A DNA stretch of 48,347 bases from Polyangiaceae bacterium (GCA_025937835.1 JAICQO010000047.1:1-48347); one strand, 5' to 3'. Shown: positions 25,060 to 34,986, counted from the first letter of the stretch. A program made the numbers and translations. The notes: generated by a model not told the origin, from the sequence alone.

Positions 25060-26670
25060 TTGGAAGCCGAGGAACCAGCGAAAGACCGCGGCGCGCGGGA
25101 GCACGAGCGCATCGCCGGTCGCGCCGCGATCGTGGCCGCTGGCACGCTCGCGAGCCGCTTTTTGGGGCTGGTCCGCGATCAGGTGTTGGCGGCGGTGTTT
25201 TCGCGCCAGCTGACCGATGCGTTCTTCGTCGCTTTCACGATCCCGAACCTGCTCCGGCAAGTGCTGGGAGAAGGCGCCGTGCAGAGCGCCGTGCTCCCCG
25301 TGCTCACGCGCACCAAAGAGCAGCAGGGGGACGACGCCGCGCGGCGTTTCTTCGCCAACCTGCGAGGCCTGTCCTGGACGCTGCTCGTGACGGTGACCGC
25401 GCTCGGCGTCGGCTTCGCCGAACCGCTGGTGTGGCTGTTCGCTGGTGGCTTTCAGGAGATCCCGGGACAGTTCGAGCGCACCGTCTGGCTCACGCGCTGG
25501 GTGTTCCCGTACATCCTGTTCATGGGCACGGCTGCGCTCGGCGTGGCCGCGCTCAACACCTACCGCCGTTTCACGGTCACCGCCTTCGCCCCGGCGCTCT
25601 TGAACGTGGCGTTCATCGGCTGCGCGCTCGGAATGCCCTGGCTTTTCGGCGCGCGCTACGACCCGGCGACCGCGCTCGCGACCGCGGTACTGCTGGGCGG
25701 TGCGCTGCAGGTGCTCGCGCAGTGGCCGAGCTTGCGCCGGATCGGCTTCGCCGCGCGGCCGCGCTTCGACTTCGGTCATCCGGAGGTGCGCGAGGTGCTG
25801 CGGCGCATGGGCCCAGTGATGCTCGGGATGGGCGTGTACTACGTCGACGTGCTGCTCGCGCGGCGCTTCCTCTCCGAGCAGGGCGTCGGCGCACAGAGCT
25901 ACTTCAGCTGGGCGCTCCGGCTCTGCGACTTCCCGCAAGGGATCTTCGTGATGGCGCTGCAGACCGCGGCGCTGCCCAGCCTGTCCCGGCTCGCGAGCAC
26001 CGGAGATCGCGCCGAGCTGTCGCGCACCTTCACCTTCGGCATGCGCTTGACGCTGTTCGCCGCGCTGCCCGCGACGTTGCTGGCGCTGGCGCTCGCGGAG
26101 CCGATCGTGGTGCTGTTGTTCCAGCGCGGTCAGTTCGACGCCATCGCAGCGCACGAGACCGCCCGCGCGCTGGTCGCGCAGGGCGCGGGGATCTGGCTCG
26201 TCGCGCTGTGCCGGCAGCTGGTGTCGCTCTACTACGCCGTCGGCGACACGCGCACGCCGGTGCTGGTGGCGGCGCTCGACCTCGGCGCGTTCGTGATCGC
26301 TGCGCTGGCGCTCGCGGGCCCGCTCGGCCACGTCGGCGTCAGCGCGGCGGTGAGCATCGCGAGCGGAGTGCAGGCCTTGCTCTTGTGGTCTTTCGCCGGT
26401 CGCCACCTGCCAGACCGGCGCAGCGCGGAGATCTTCGGCTCGTTCGCGCGCACCCTGGCTGCCTCGCTCGCCGGCGCGGCCGCGGCCTACGGCGTTCGCG
26501 AGGGCTTGTCTCGAGCCGGGCTCGGGCTGTCGTCCCAGGCGATTTTGGCTGCGCTCGCGGGCGTCGCCGCGTTCGTCGGCGCGGCGTTCGTGTTCCGGAG
26601 CCCCGAGCTCCGGATCGTCACGGCCCCGCTCCTCCGTCGCTTCGGCCGAGGCCGTGGTAGGGAGGGCTAG
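25060..26670 (+). CDS. murJ: Lipid II flippase MurJ
   Basis: A 536-residue polytopic membrane protein of the MurJ/MviN family that flips lipid II across the inner membrane for peptidoglycan synthesis. Family segments include SRFLGLVRDQVLAAVFS, DAFFVAFTIPNLLRQVLGEGA and SAVLPVLTRTKE near the N-terminus, and about fourteen hydrophobic helices. The start is TTG 25060, 13 nt after the phosphatase stop. engB follows after 33 nt. Confidence 0.96.
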   Translation: MEAEEPAKDRGAREHERIAGRAAIVAAGTLASRFLGLVRDQVLAAVFSRQLTDAFFVAFTIPNLLRQVLGEGAVQSAVLPVLTRTKEQQGDDAARRFFANLRGLSWTLLVTVTALGVGFAEPLVWLFAGGFQEIPGQFERTVWLTRWVFPYILFMGTAALGVAALNTYRRFTVTAFAPALLNVAFIGCALGMPWLFGARYDPATALATAVLLGGALQVLAQWPSLRRIGFAARPRFDFGHPEVREVLRRMGPVMLGMGVYYVDVLLARRFLSEQGVGAQSYFSWALRLCDFPQGIFVMALQTAALPSLSRLASTGDRAELSRTFTFGMRLTLFAALPATLLALALAEPIVVLLFQRGQFDAIAAHETARALVAQGAGIWLVALCRQLVSLYYAVGDTRTPVLVAALDLGAFVIAALALAGPLGHVGVSAAVSIASGVQALLLWSFAGRHLPDRRSAEIFGSFARTLAASLAGAAAAYGVREGLSRAGLGLSSQAILAALAGVAAFVGAAFVFRSPELRIVTAPLLRRFGRGRGREG

Positions 26671-26703
26671 TTTCCATTGTCCAGATTGCGGACGGTATAG
26701 CCC

Positions 26704-27306
26704 ATGCCCGAAATCATCCTCGACGCGCGATTCGCAGCGCAGGCGTCCGCGCCGGATCAGCTCCCCCCTCCGGTTCACGTCGAGATCGCCTTCGCGGGTC
26801 GCTCGAACGTCGGCAAGAGCAGCTTACTGAACCGCTTGATGAACCGCCGCAACCTGGCGCGCACGAGCTCCACGCCCGGCTGCACGCGCGGCATCACCTT
26901 CTTCGAGGTCGCGCTGAAAGACGGGCCGCGGCTCACGCTCGTCGATCTGCCCGGCTACGGCTACGCGCAACGCTCGAAGCAAGAGCGCATCGGCTGGGGT
27001 CACCTGATCGACGACTACCTCACGGGTCGCGCCGGGCTGCTGGCGGTCGCGCTGTTGGTCGACGCGCGGCGCGGCGTAGAAGAAGACGACCTCGGGCTGC
27101 TCGAGCTGTTGACCAAAGTGCGTCCGCCCAAGGCCCCGCCGAAGCCCGTGCTGATCGCGACCAAGCTCGACAAGGTCCCGCGTCCGCAGCGCGTGTCCGT
27201 CGTGAAAGGGATTGCCCGCCCCGATCTGCCCGCCGTCGGCTTCTCCACCGAGCTCGCCGAGACCACGAGCGACGTCTGGCGCAAGCTCCGCGCCATCGCC
27301 GGCTGA
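26704..27306 (+). CDS. engB: Ribosome biogenesis GTPase EngB/YsxC
   Basis: A 200-residue TrmE-Era-EngA-EngB-type GTPase that aids 50S ribosome assembly. The GTPase motifs are visible: FAGRSNVGKSSLLNRL (G1), RTSSTPGCT (G2), LVDLPGYGYA (G3), ATKLDK (G4). The usual length fits. Unusually the G2 region reads T-P-G-C-T, where Cys replaces a more common residue. It is followed by a short 27-nt gap to the end of the convergent gene. Confidence 0.97.
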   Translation: MPEIILDARFAAQASAPDQLPPPVHVEIAFAGRSNVGKSSLLNRLMNRRNLARTSSTPGCTRGITFFEVALKDGPRLTLVDLPGYGYAQRSKQERIGWGHLIDDYLTGRAGLLAVALLVDARRGVEEDDLGLLELLTKVRPPKAPPKPVLIATKLDKVPRPQRVSVVKGIARPDLPAVGFSTELAETTSDVWRKLRAIAG

Positions 27307-27333
27307 AGGCGAGCGCCCGGGATCAGCAGCGTC

Positions 27334-28035
27334 TCAAAGCGCTGCGGGCGATTCGTCGCGGCTGAGCTCGCGCTCGCAGTCGCCGTAAAGGTTCATGCGC
27401 ATCGCGCCGGCGACCTCGAAGCGCCAGGCGGGGCCGGCGAGCGAGCGATAGTATTCGATGCGGGCGCGCCCCTTCTGCGGCGCTCCGCGCTTCAACGCCG
27501 CGGACCAGACCTTCGCCAGCGTGCAACGCGGCTCCGGCAGCGCCTCGAACGGCGTGCCGGGACACGGCAAGCCCGGCTGATCGGGCTCGGCAGCGAGCCC
27601 CGAGCCGTTCAGCTGAACGTTCTGGCGACCGCAGGTGTTGCGCCTCGGCACCACGCCGGGCTTGCGCGGCGGCTGAGGCCCCTGACCCGGGCTGCTCTGG
27701 AACATGTAGCGGACCTCGCCGCCCTCGCGGACGTCGAGCGTTCCGTCGCTCTTCGTCCCGTCGATGACGATGCCGCGCAGCTGGTTGCGCGGCGTGAGCG
27801 TGCGTGCCACCGGCAGCGTCTTCAACGAGTCCACGTGATTCGGCCAGCCGTAGATGCCGTGCGTCGAGGGCGGCGCCGGCGCGAGCCCGGCCTCGGGCCC
27901 CGACACGCGCTTGGCCCACAGCGAGATGCCGATGCTGAGCGCGAACGCGACCGCGATCATCGCGAGCCCGATGCGTCGGTCACGGATCCGGTCTTTTGGC
28001 GGGAGCGAAACGGTCGGGGCGGGTTCGTGGTGCAT
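27334..28035 (-). CDS. Membrane-anchored periplasmic protein, unknown
   Basis: A 233-residue protein with one N-terminal transmembrane helix (residues about 22-40, IGLAMIAVAFALSIGISLWA) and a periplasmic domain with cysteines and Pro-rich stretches. The ATG at 28035 was chosen because the helix then lies near the N-terminus; an upstream frame would add a basic tail without a ribosome site. No family is recognised. It is convergent with engB. Confidence 0.65.
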   Translation of the reverse strand: MHHEPAPTVSLPPKDRIRDRRIGLAMIAVAFALSIGISLWAKRVSGPEAGLAPAPPSTHGIYGWPNHVDSLKTLPVARTLTPRNQLRGIVIDGTKSDGTLDVREGGEVRYMFQSSPGQGPQPPRKPGVVPRRNTCGRQNVQLNGSGLAAEPDQPGLPCPGTPFEALPEPRCTLAKVWSAALKRGAPQKGRARIEYYRSLAGPAWRFEVAGAMRMNLYGDCERELSRDESPAAL

Positions 28036-28127
28036 GGCCGAAAGCGGGCGCGTCCGTATATCACGGGCCGGCGGTTCTCGAGGAAAGACGAGCAAAAGTC
28101 GACCCTCGATCTCCCCGATTTTCCCGA

Positions 28128-28156
28128 TTGCCGAAGCCTGCGACCCGCGCTAGAAA
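28128..28156 (+). promoter_or_regulatory. Promoter of tRNA-Val
   Basis: TTGCCG (28128-28133) and TAGAAA (28151-28156) are separated by exactly 17 nt, and the tRNA begins 12 nt after the -10 box. It is a good match to a housekeeping sigma-70-type promoter. Confidence 0.6.
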
Positions 28157-28168
28157 GCCCCTCCCTCC

Positions 28169-28240
28169 GGGCGCATAACTCAGCGGTAGAGTGCGTCCTT
28201 CACACGGACGAAGTCGCAGGTTCAATCCCTGCTGCGCCCA
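28169..28240 (+). tRNA. tRNA-Val (anticodon CAC)
   Basis: A 72-nt cloverleaf: acceptor GGGCGCA/TGCGCCC, D arm ACTC-AGCGGTA-GAGT, anticodon stem CGTCC/GGACG with loop TTCACAC (anticodon CAC), T arm GCAGG-TTCAATC-CCTGC. The discriminator is A. CCA is not encoded, unlike in the tRNA-Pro of this window. About 200 nt after it hold no feature I can support. Confidence 0.96.
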
Positions 28241-28439
28241 CCCGGAAGCCACAGAGTGTTGCGGTAACGCACGCTCCTCGCTGGCAAAAGCCGACGGTCA
28301 GCCCGTCGCACCATAACCTTGGACGTCGTCCTCCAGTCGTGCGCGGGTCAGCTGGGGCACGATGCTGCGCCCTCGTCGACGGCCACGTTTACCTCTTTTT
28401 CAACCAGCGCCGGCGGCTGTCGTTCTGCTTCCTGAGCGC

Positions 28440-29621
28440 TTACTCCGGGATCTGCAACACCCTCTCACAGGCGAACTCGACTTCCAGTTGCGCCTCGATG
28501 ACGCCAGAGACGAGGTCGCAGGCGTTTTCGCAGAGGACGATCTGGTGGGGGGTCGCGGGGTCGTCGTAGTGCCAACCGGTGCCGGACGTGCAGGCGGGGT
28601 CGTAGGTGAAGTTGCTGGCGGTGGCGCCGTTCTGGTAGCGCACGACGACGCTCTCCTTGTCGAAGACTCGGCCGTCGGGTGGTAGGGGGATCTGGACGGT
28701 GCACGCGATGGCGGCTCCGCGGATGGAGTCGATGGCTCCGCTGAAAGCAACTGCTGTGCGGCTCGGCTCGCCCGTGTTGATCAGGTAAGCGTGTTCGGTG
28801 CCGCCCGCGATCGCGATGGATTCGAGGTCGCTCGTGGTATCGGGAGCGTCTTCGAGGGGCGGGTTCTGGACGCCGATGACGTAGGTCGGGATGTCGGCCG
28901 CGACGTCGCCGACGATTGACGCGAGCTCGGTGATCTCGTCGTCGTCGCAATCCTGGGGGTAGCCGTCGGTGACCAGGACGATCGCGTATTTGCCGAGCGC
29001 GCGTTGGCGCTGCGCCTGCACGTAAGCGATCGTGCCGCGCGCGACGTGGAGGGTCGGGGTGCCGCCGCGCCAGTCTTCCGCGCCGATGGCGTCGAGGGCC
29101 GCGCCGAATTGCAGCGACGGGAGCGCCGTCATCGGGACGTCGGGTTCGGCGTATGCGGCGTCGTCGCAGCGCTCGTCTTCGCCGCCGTCGGCGGGGAAGA
29201 AGGTCATCGAGGCGCTCAGGCCCTCGGCGGACGCTGCCTCGAGAAACTGGCGCGTCGCCGCCACCACCGGCTCCCACTTGAGGCTGCGATCGTGCCACGG
29301 CTCGTCTCCCTTGCCCATGCTGCCGGAGACGTCGAACGCGAACGCGAGGAACACGGGATCGAGGCTCGTCTCGGCGTGCACGGCCGCGCATGCCGGAGCT
29401 CCCGCTGCGTTGCCAAGACCAGCGCTGCCGCCGATCTGTACGAGGGTTCCGCCGGCACTGGGCGGAGGCTGAGAGGTCGTGCCTCCGGTGCCCGCGGGAA
29501 GCGCGCCGCTTCCCCCCGTCGCTTCGGACGGTGGATCTGGCGTCACGCTCACACCGTCGGTCTTCGAGCTGCAGCACCAGGCACTAATCGCGATCAGGGG
29601 CAGGAGAAGGGGCTGGCGCAT
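28440..29621 (-). CDS. von Willebrand factor A domain lipoprotein
   Basis: A 393-residue exported protein: signal peptide ending near a Trp-Cys-Cys, a long Gly/Thr/Ala linker (about 25-75), then a VWA domain with the metal-ion site FAFDVSGSMGKGD (DxSxS), TPTLHVARGT and ALGKYAIVLVTDGYPQD. The C-terminal 90 residues form a Cys-rich domain with PDGRVFDKESVVVRYQNG. VWA domains bind proteins through a divalent metal ion. The start ATG 29621 gives a compact signal peptide; the upstream extension has no signal character. Confidence 0.88.
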   Translation of the reverse strand: MRQPLLLPLIAISAWCCSSKTDGVSVTPDPPSEATGGSGALPAGTGGTTSQPPPSAGGTLVQIGGSAGLGNAAGAPACAAVHAETSLDPVFLAFAFDVSGSMGKGDEPWHDRSLKWEPVVAATRQFLEAASAEGLSASMTFFPADGGEDERCDDAAYAEPDVPMTALPSLQFGAALDAIGAEDWRGGTPTLHVARGTIAYVQAQRQRALGKYAIVLVTDGYPQDCDDDEITELASIVGDVAADIPTYVIGVQNPPLEDAPDTTSDLESIAIAGGTEHAYLINTGEPSRTAVAFSGAIDSIRGAAIACTVQIPLPPDGRVFDKESVVVRYQNGATASNFTYDPACTSGTGWHYDDPATPHQIVLCENACDLVSGVIEAQLEVEFACERVLQIPE

Positions 29622-29671
29622 GCCCGTTTCATGCGCGAACGTCGGCGCACGATCACGCAAAATGCCGGGCT

Positions 29672-30583
29672 TCAGCGACGAACGAAGCGCTCGCCGCGTT
29701 TCCCCCAAGCGTGCGTCTTCGGCTTCTGGAAAGCTGGGCCGTCGTTGGACCAGACGTCGAACGTCACGGAGAAACGGTCGAGCTCGGCCTCGAGTCGAAA
29801 GCCGCTGGCCCACCGCGCCGAATCCTCGGCGCTCGCCAGCACGATCGGCGCTTCACCCTCGGCGCTCGGCGCGAGCGCACGGTACCAGAACTTGCGAAAG
29901 TTCGAGGTGGGCCAGGGATGGGTGTGGGCCTCGAGCACGTAGTAGCGGTCGCGTTCGTCGGGCGGCGAGGCTGCCCAGGTCAGCGCTTGCAAGGCGCCCT
30001 CGATCGAGTCGTAGAGATCGCTGCGGACCACGAGTGAACGGCGCAGCGCGCCCTCGCGTCGCTCGTAGATGGCGAGCATGCAATCGGTGCCCGGGCTCAG
30101 CAGGACGCACAGCGTGACTCCCCAGCGCTCGCGATGCATCGGTAATGACCGCACCGCAACGTCGATCGCCGTCTGCTCGGCGCGCTCTTCCGACCAGAGG
30201 TAGCCCTCACTGGCGAGCGCCTTGCCGAGCCCCGCGCCCGGCTCAGGCTGTTCGAGGGTCGGTGACAGGAGCCGGTCCGTGGACTCGAGCAGCGCGTCCT
30301 TCAGCTCGACGAGCACGCGGCGCACTTCTGCGGGTACCACCATGGGCCGAGGTGGCTCGGCGTCGACGAACACCTCGAGGCTCGCGAGTCGCGCCTGCAA
30401 CACCGCGCCCACGCCGAGCGGCACGGGGACCGCCGATGCGGCGGTGAGCGGCGCGCTCGCGCTCGGCGCGGCCGACGCGGACGGACTCGGGGCGGAGCGC
30501 GACGAGCTCCGGCACGCGCCAGCCAGAACGATGGCGAGCGCGGCCGTGACCAGTCTGATCCGTGCCGTTCGGGGTCCGAGCAA
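29672..30583 (-). CDS. Lipoprotein, unknown function
   Basis: A 303-residue predicted lipoprotein (lipobox AGAC, Cys24) followed by an Ser/Ala-rich linker and a mixed alpha/beta domain with HTHPWPTSNFRKFWYRALAPS near the C-terminus. No family is recognised. The start TTG 30583 is the only candidate that keeps the signal peptide. It is tandem with the VWA lipoprotein gene (51-nt gap), so the two may form an operon. Confidence 0.65.
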   Translation of the reverse strand: MLGPRTARIRLVTAALAIVLAGACRSSSRSAPSPSASAAPSASAPLTAASAVPVPLGVGAVLQARLASLEVFVDAEPPRPMVVPAEVRRVLVELKDALLESTDRLLSPTLEQPEPGAGLGKALASEGYLWSEERAEQTAIDVAVRSLPMHRERWGVTLCVLLSPGTDCMLAIYERREGALRRSLVVRSDLYDSIEGALQALTWAASPPDERDRYYVLEAHTHPWPTSNFRKFWYRALAPSAEGEAPIVLASAEDSARWASGFRLEAELDRFSVTFDVWSNDGPAFQKPKTHAWGKRGERFVRR

Positions 30584-30692
30584 CGGTCGGAACTTACAGC
30601 ACCCGCTGCGCGAGAGCGACTATCCGCGCCGGCGTTGCAAAATACCTGGCAAGGGTTGGACAGGGCTCTGTACATTCTCGCTCGAGGAGACG

Positions 30693-31808
30693 ATGCAGCG
30701 ACTCGCGATCGGATGGGGGTTGGTGGTGAGCGTGGCTGTGGGGTGCAGCGGCAAATCGACGAACAGCGACGGCTCTGCCGCGAGCGGCGGCGGGGGCGGC
30801 TCGCCACACGCGGGCGGTGAGCCTGCGGCGACGCTCGGCGGCGCGATCTCATCAGGCGGCGGCGACGGCAGCGGTGGCAGCGGTTTCTCGGGCGCGGGCG
30901 CAGAGACGGGCGGGCAACCGGTCAGCAGCGGCGGCAACACTTCGTCCGAAGCGGGAGCTCCCGCGAACACCGGCGGGCAAACCGCAACCGGTGGAAGCAC
31001 GACCGAGCCCGGCGGCGGCAGTGGCGGCGACAGCGGCGCGCCGGGCGGCGGCAGCGCTCAGGGAGGTGCTGCGCCCGGTGACGACTGCGACTGCGGCCCG
31101 CTCGAGGAGTGCTTCGACGACCGGCTGTGCGTGGCGCGCTCCGTCTCGATCCCGCTCGGCTTCACGATCGACGCCACCGAGGTCACTCGCGCGCAGTACG
31201 CGGCGTGGCTCGCGGTTCGCCCGGAAGAGCCGCGCCAGTCCCCGCAATGTGAGTGGAACGAGGACTTCGAGCCCGATGCCGGATGCATGGCGCAACCGAG
31301 CGTGTGTCAGGGCGCCGACTGCGGCGCTCACCCGCAGCCCTGCGTCGATTTCTGCGACGCCGCGGCCTACTGCCGCGATATCGGCAAGCAGCTCTGCGGC
31401 GGCGTCGACGGGGGTTCTACGGACGCGGCCGGCGCAGACAGCGAGTGGCTGCTCACCTGCAGCGCAAACGGCAAGAACCGGGGAATTTCTGGGGACAGCT
31501 TCGTCAGCGGACAATGCAACGATCAGACGACGAGCGCGCAGACCACCGTGCCGGTCGCGAGCAAGCCGGACTGCCAATCGCCCGAGCCCGGCTATTCGGG
31601 CGTGTTCGACTTGATCGGCAACGTCCGCGAGTGGGACGACAACTGCGACACCATGCGGGGCCGCGTGGACACTTGCCATCTGCGAGGGAGCAGCTTCGGC
31701 ATCAGCGCGGCGGCGCCGCTCTGCAGCGAGACCCTCTTCGCCGAGCGTGGCGACTTCGCGGAGACGGTCGGTTTCCGCTGCTGCGATCCCAGTCCAGATC
31801 GGCCGTAG
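30693..31808 (+). CDS. SUMF1/FGE-domain lipoprotein
   Basis: A 371-residue lipoprotein: signal peptide ending VAVGC (Cys18), a long Gly/Ser/Ala/Thr linker (about 25-130) and a C-terminal SUMF1-type domain (about 150-365) with the family marks FTIDATEVTRAQYAAWL, CDAAAYCRDIGKQLC, GYSGVFDLIGNVREWDD and GFRC near the end. SUMF1 proteins include formylglycine-generating enzyme, but the paired catalytic cysteines (CxxxxC before the GFRC element) are not evident, so it is more likely a binding protein. The ATG has GAGGAG at good spacing. Confidence 0.87.
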   Translation: MQRLAIGWGLVVSVAVGCSGKSTNSDGSAASGGGGGSPHAGGEPAATLGGAISSGGGDGSGGSGFSGAGAETGGQPVSSGGNTSSEAGAPANTGGQTATGGSTTEPGGGSGGDSGAPGGGSAQGGAAPGDDCDCGPLEECFDDRLCVARSVSIPLGFTIDATEVTRAQYAAWLAVRPEEPRQSPQCEWNEDFEPDAGCMAQPSVCQGADCGAHPQPCVDFCDAAAYCRDIGKQLCGGVDGGSTDAAGADSEWLLTCSANGKNRGISGDSFVSGQCNDQTTSAQTTVPVASKPDCQSPEPGYSGVFDLIGNVREWDDNCDTMRGRVDTCHLRGSSFGISAAAPLCSETLFAERGDFAETVGFRCCDPSPDRP

Positions 31809-31834
31809 TCGGCTGCTGCCTGCCGCCGAGCGCG

Positions 31835-33244
31835 CTACGTCCGCGGCCGGCGCTCGAGCTCGATCCCGAGCCGCTGCATCCTGCGATACAGCGCCTGTCG
31901 GCTGAGCCCGAGCTCGGTCGCCGCGAGCGACACCACTCCGCGCGCCCGCACCAGCGCCGATTCGACCAGATCGCGCTCGTCGGAGGCCGGCGGCGGCACG
32001 CTGGCGCGGCGTGCGCGGTCGTCGGGGGTGCGGTCCTGCGCGGGCGCCGCGGCTGCGCTCGCGTCGAGGCCCAGATCCGTCGGGCGGATCGTGGAGCTCG
32101 GTGCGACCAGCACCGCGCGCTGCACGCGGTTTTCGAGCTCGCGCACGTTGCCGGGCCATTCGTGCTGCTCGAGCGCGTCGAGCGCCTCTCCTCCGAAGGC
32201 GAGCTCGCGGTCGCCCTTGTGGATCTCGAGGAAGCGCTCGGCGAGCGGGACGATGTCGTCGATTCGCCGCGACAGCGCCGGGACCGACAGCTCGATCACG
32301 TTCAGACGGAAGTACAGATCTTCGCGGAAACGGCCGGCGGTGATCTCCGCCTTGAGATCGGCGTTGGTGGCGCTGATCACGCGCACGTCGACCTTCTTCG
32401 TGGTGGAGCTACCGAGGCGCTCGAACTCGCCGGTCTGAAGCACGCGCAACAGCCGCATCTGGCCGGCCGCGGACAGGTTGCCGATCTCGTCGAGGAACAG
32501 CGTGCCCTGGTGGGCGGCTTCGAAGCGGCCGATGCGCAGCTTGGTAGCGCCGGTGAAGGCGCCGGCCTCGGCCCCGAACAGCTCCGCCTCGAGCAGCTGA
32601 TCGGGCAGCGCGCCCGCGTTCACCCGCACGAACGGCTTGTCCTTGCGCCGCGAGTTCGCCTGCACGATTTCGGCGACCTTCTCCTTGCCGGAGCCGTTCG
32701 GGCCCGTGATCAGCACCGGCACGTCGGAGCGGGCCACGTTGACCGCCAGCGTGATGGCCTGGTGCATCCCCGCGCTCTTGTAGACGACGCCGCACAGGTC
32801 GTAGCTGTTCGAGAGCTCGCTGCGGGCGCGCGCCTCGCGCGTGCTGCGCGACAGGTTCTCGCGGCGCGCGCGGAACAGCGCGAGCAGGTTCTGCACCGTG
32901 ACCACCAGCTTCTGATCGTCCCAGGGCTTGGCGATGTAGTCCGCGGCGCCTTGCTTGACGAGCTTCACCGCGGTCTCGAGCGAGGTCCAGGCCGTGATCA
33001 GGATCACGGGCAGATCCGGATCGAGGGCGCGCGTGTCGGCGAACAGCTGCGCGCCCTCTTCACCCGAGGTCGTGTCCTTGGTGAAGTTCATGTCCTGGAT
33101 CACCACGCCCACGTCCTCCGTGCGGATCAGATCGAGCGCTTGCTCGGGCGATTGCGCGGTCAGACACTGCATGCCGTTCAGCTCGAGCAGCAGGCTGAGC
33201 GCGGTGCGCACCGCTTCCTGGTCGTCGACGATGAGGACTTTCAT
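31835..33244 (-). CDS. Sigma-54-dependent response regulator (NtrC family)
   Basis: A 469-residue regulator: receiver (residues 1-120, VLIVDDQE, acceptor Asp51 in [15 protein letters not shown]), AAA+ domain (about 160-385) with Walker A GPNGSGKE (the usual motif reads GESGTGKE), the sigma-54 contact loop GAFTGA, Walker B LFLDEI and arginine-finger region [10 protein letters not shown], and a Fis-type helix-turn-helix at the C-terminus ([15 protein letters not shown]). It lies 15 nt downstream of the TolC-type gene on the same strand. Its expected kinase partner is the NtrY-like gene at 39391-40671, and its targets are probably the sites at 34987-35018. Confidence 0.95.
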   Translation of the reverse strand: MKVLIVDDQEAVRTALSLLLELNGMQCLTAQSPEQALDLIRTEDVGVVIQDMNFTKDTTSGEEGAQLFADTRALDPDLPVILITAWTSLETAVKLVKQGAADYIAKPWDDQKLVVTVQNLLALFRARRENLSRSTREARARSELSNSYDLCGVVYKSAGMHQAITLAVNVARSDVPVLITGPNGSGKEKVAEIVQANSRRKDKPFVRVNAGALPDQLLEAELFGAEAGAFTGATKLRIGRFEAAHQGTLFLDEIGNLSAAGQMRLLRVLQTGEFERLGSSTTKKVDVRVISATNADLKAEITAGRFREDLYFRLNVIELSVPALSRRIDDIVPLAERFLEIHKGDRELAFGGEALDALEQHEWPGNVRELENRVQRAVLVAPSSTIRPTDLGLDASAAAAPAQDRTPDDRARRASVPPPASDERDLVESALVRARGVVSLAATELGLSRQALYRRMQRLGIELERRPRT

Positions 33245-33259
33245 GGTTCGCGGCGGGGA

Positions 33260-34798
33260 TTATCGCCTGACTTGGCCGAGCGCGCGAGCGAGCTGTGCGC
33301 GGGCGACTCCCCGGTCGATGCGGGCCCCGACGGCGTCGTAGCGCGCCTGGGTGAGGTCGGTCTCCGCGTCGAGCACCTCGACCGTGGTGGCGCGGCCGTT
33401 CGCGAACAGCAGTTTTCTCACGCGATACGACTCCTCCGCCGCGCGCAACCCGCGTTCCGTGGTCGACAGGGCGATCTCGGCTTCGTCGGCGGCCTGCGCG
33501 GCCTGGAGCACCTGGGTCCGGACGCCGTCCGCGAGCGCCGAGCGGTCGGCCGCGAGGGCCGCCGCCCGGGCGTCGATGCTGCGCGCGCGCGCCGAGGTGC
33601 CGGGGATATCCGAAAGCGTGATCGACAGCTTCGCTCCGGCTTGCCAGGTCGCCCGCCACTCCTCCTCGGAAGGAAAGATGCGCGAGTTCGGGTTGGCGTA
33701 GGTGGCGCCGGCGAACAAGTCGAGCCGGGGCGCGTACCCGCCGCGTTCGGCGCTGGCCTCGGAGCGACGCGCCTGCTCGGCCTTCTCGAGCGCGCGGAAC
33801 TCGGGCCGCTGCAACTCCGCGACCCGCACGAGCTCGTTCAACCACGGCACCTGGCGCTCGGCGCTCGGCGCGGCGTTGAAGCTCTCGCCGATCGCGTAGC
33901 TCTGGTTCGGCGGATCGTGCATCAACGTCCGCAGCTGATCTTCGGCGAGCTGGCTCAGGTGACGTGACTTCACCGCCACCAGCTCGGCGTGCGCGGTCTG
34001 GGACTCGACGCGCAACAGGTCCGCGCGCGAGGCGGTGCCGGCGTCGACCAGCGCCTTCAGATCGTTCAGGTGGGCTTGCGTCTGCGCGAGCGCCTGGTCG
34101 GCCACGATCGCACCGAGCTTGGCGCGCACCCAGTCGTAGTAGGCGTAGCGAGCTTCGGCGTCGGCATCCAGCTTCTCGACCTCGAGGCTCTTCGCCGTCG
34201 ACTCGCGCACGAGCTTGGCAGCGCGGTGCGCCGGCGCGACCTTCAGAAAGTAGTCCGAAACCGGCACGACCAGGTTCGCCGAGACCGAGTACTGGTTCAA
34301 GATCTGCGGGAATTCGAGGGGGACGTTGACGAGCGGCGAGCCGGGCGGGATGGGCCCCGGCCCGGCCGTGGGCGCCGCGACCAGGTTGCCGAGCTCGCTG
34401 TCTCCGACGTCCGAGAGCCGCGTGTACTGCGCCTCGACGGACAACCGCGGAAAGTAGGCGGCGAGCGCGCGATCGACGTCGGCGGCGGCAGCGCGCAGCT
34501 CCTCCCGTTGCTTCTTCAAGGCCGGGCTCGTCTGCGTCGCGCGCGTGGCGGCCGCATCCGAGGTGAGCCCGCCCGGGCGGCCGAGCTCCGCGCTGATCAA
34601 GCGATCGAAGCTCGCGTCGCCGGACGCCGTGGGTGCCGGGGGTGCGACGGGCGCCGCTGCCGGAACGGCGGGTGCCGGCGCCGGGTTCTGCGCAGCCGCG
34701 GGCAGCGCGAACGCGATCGAGGCGACGACGCCGAGCGCCGACAGAAACCCGCGACCGCGCAAACCGAAGACGCGCGCCGAATACTCTGAGTGCAACAT
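33260..34798 (-). CDS. TolC-family outer-membrane efflux protein
   Basis: A 512-residue outer-membrane channel of the TolC/OprM type: signal peptide (cleaved near residue 35, PAAAQ), Ala/Pro-rich spacer, then two long helical-hairpin repeats (about 90-500), with the typical strand-turn positions and coiled-coil segments (for example TLMHDPPNQSYAIGESF and LVRVAELQRPEFRALEKAEQ). It would be the outer part of the pump formed with the adaptor at 35101 and the RND permease at 36200, transcribed divergently. GGAG lies 11 nt before the ATG. Confidence 0.93.
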   Translation of the reverse strand: MLHSEYSARVFGLRGRGFLSALGVVASIAFALPAAAQNPAPAPAVPAAAPVAPPAPTASGDASFDRLISAELGRPGGLTSDAAATRATQTSPALKKQREELRAAAADVDRALAAYFPRLSVEAQYTRLSDVGDSELGNLVAAPTAGPGPIPPGSPLVNVPLEFPQILNQYSVSANLVVPVSDYFLKVAPAHRAAKLVRESTAKSLEVEKLDADAEARYAYYDWVRAKLGAIVADQALAQTQAHLNDLKALVDAGTASRADLLRVESQTAHAELVAVKSRHLSQLAEDQLRTLMHDPPNQSYAIGESFNAAPSAERQVPWLNELVRVAELQRPEFRALEKAEQARRSEASAERGGYAPRLDLFAGATYANPNSRIFPSEEEWRATWQAGAKLSITLSDIPGTSARARSIDARAAALAADRSALADGVRTQVLQAAQAADEAEIALSTTERGLRAAEESYRVRKLLFANGRATTVEVLDAETDLTQARYDAVGARIDRGVARAQLARALGQVRR

Positions 34799-34835
34799 GA
34801 CTTTGCTCCGCTGCTAAATGATGCGTCGCCGCTGT

Positions 34836-34850
34836 TCACGACTCGTGCCA
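34836..34850 (-). promoter_or_regulatory. Sigma-54-like promoter of the tolC-type gene
   Basis: On the minus strand TGGCACG (a perfect -24 element) is followed after four bases by GTGA where TTGC is expected, so the -12 element is imperfect in its conserved C. Transcription would start about 26 nt before the ATG, which has a GGAG ribosome site. Read by eye only. Confidence 0.4.
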
Positions 34851-34986
34851 AGCGCACGACACCGCGTCGCGGCGGGGTCGACTGAACCACCGTTCGACAG
34901 ACGAGTGCGGCAGTTCCTCGCAGCGCGGGCCGTAAAGCGCAGAGAGCGCGCCACCCGCTTCGGCCCCGCGACCGCGTCCGCGCGTA

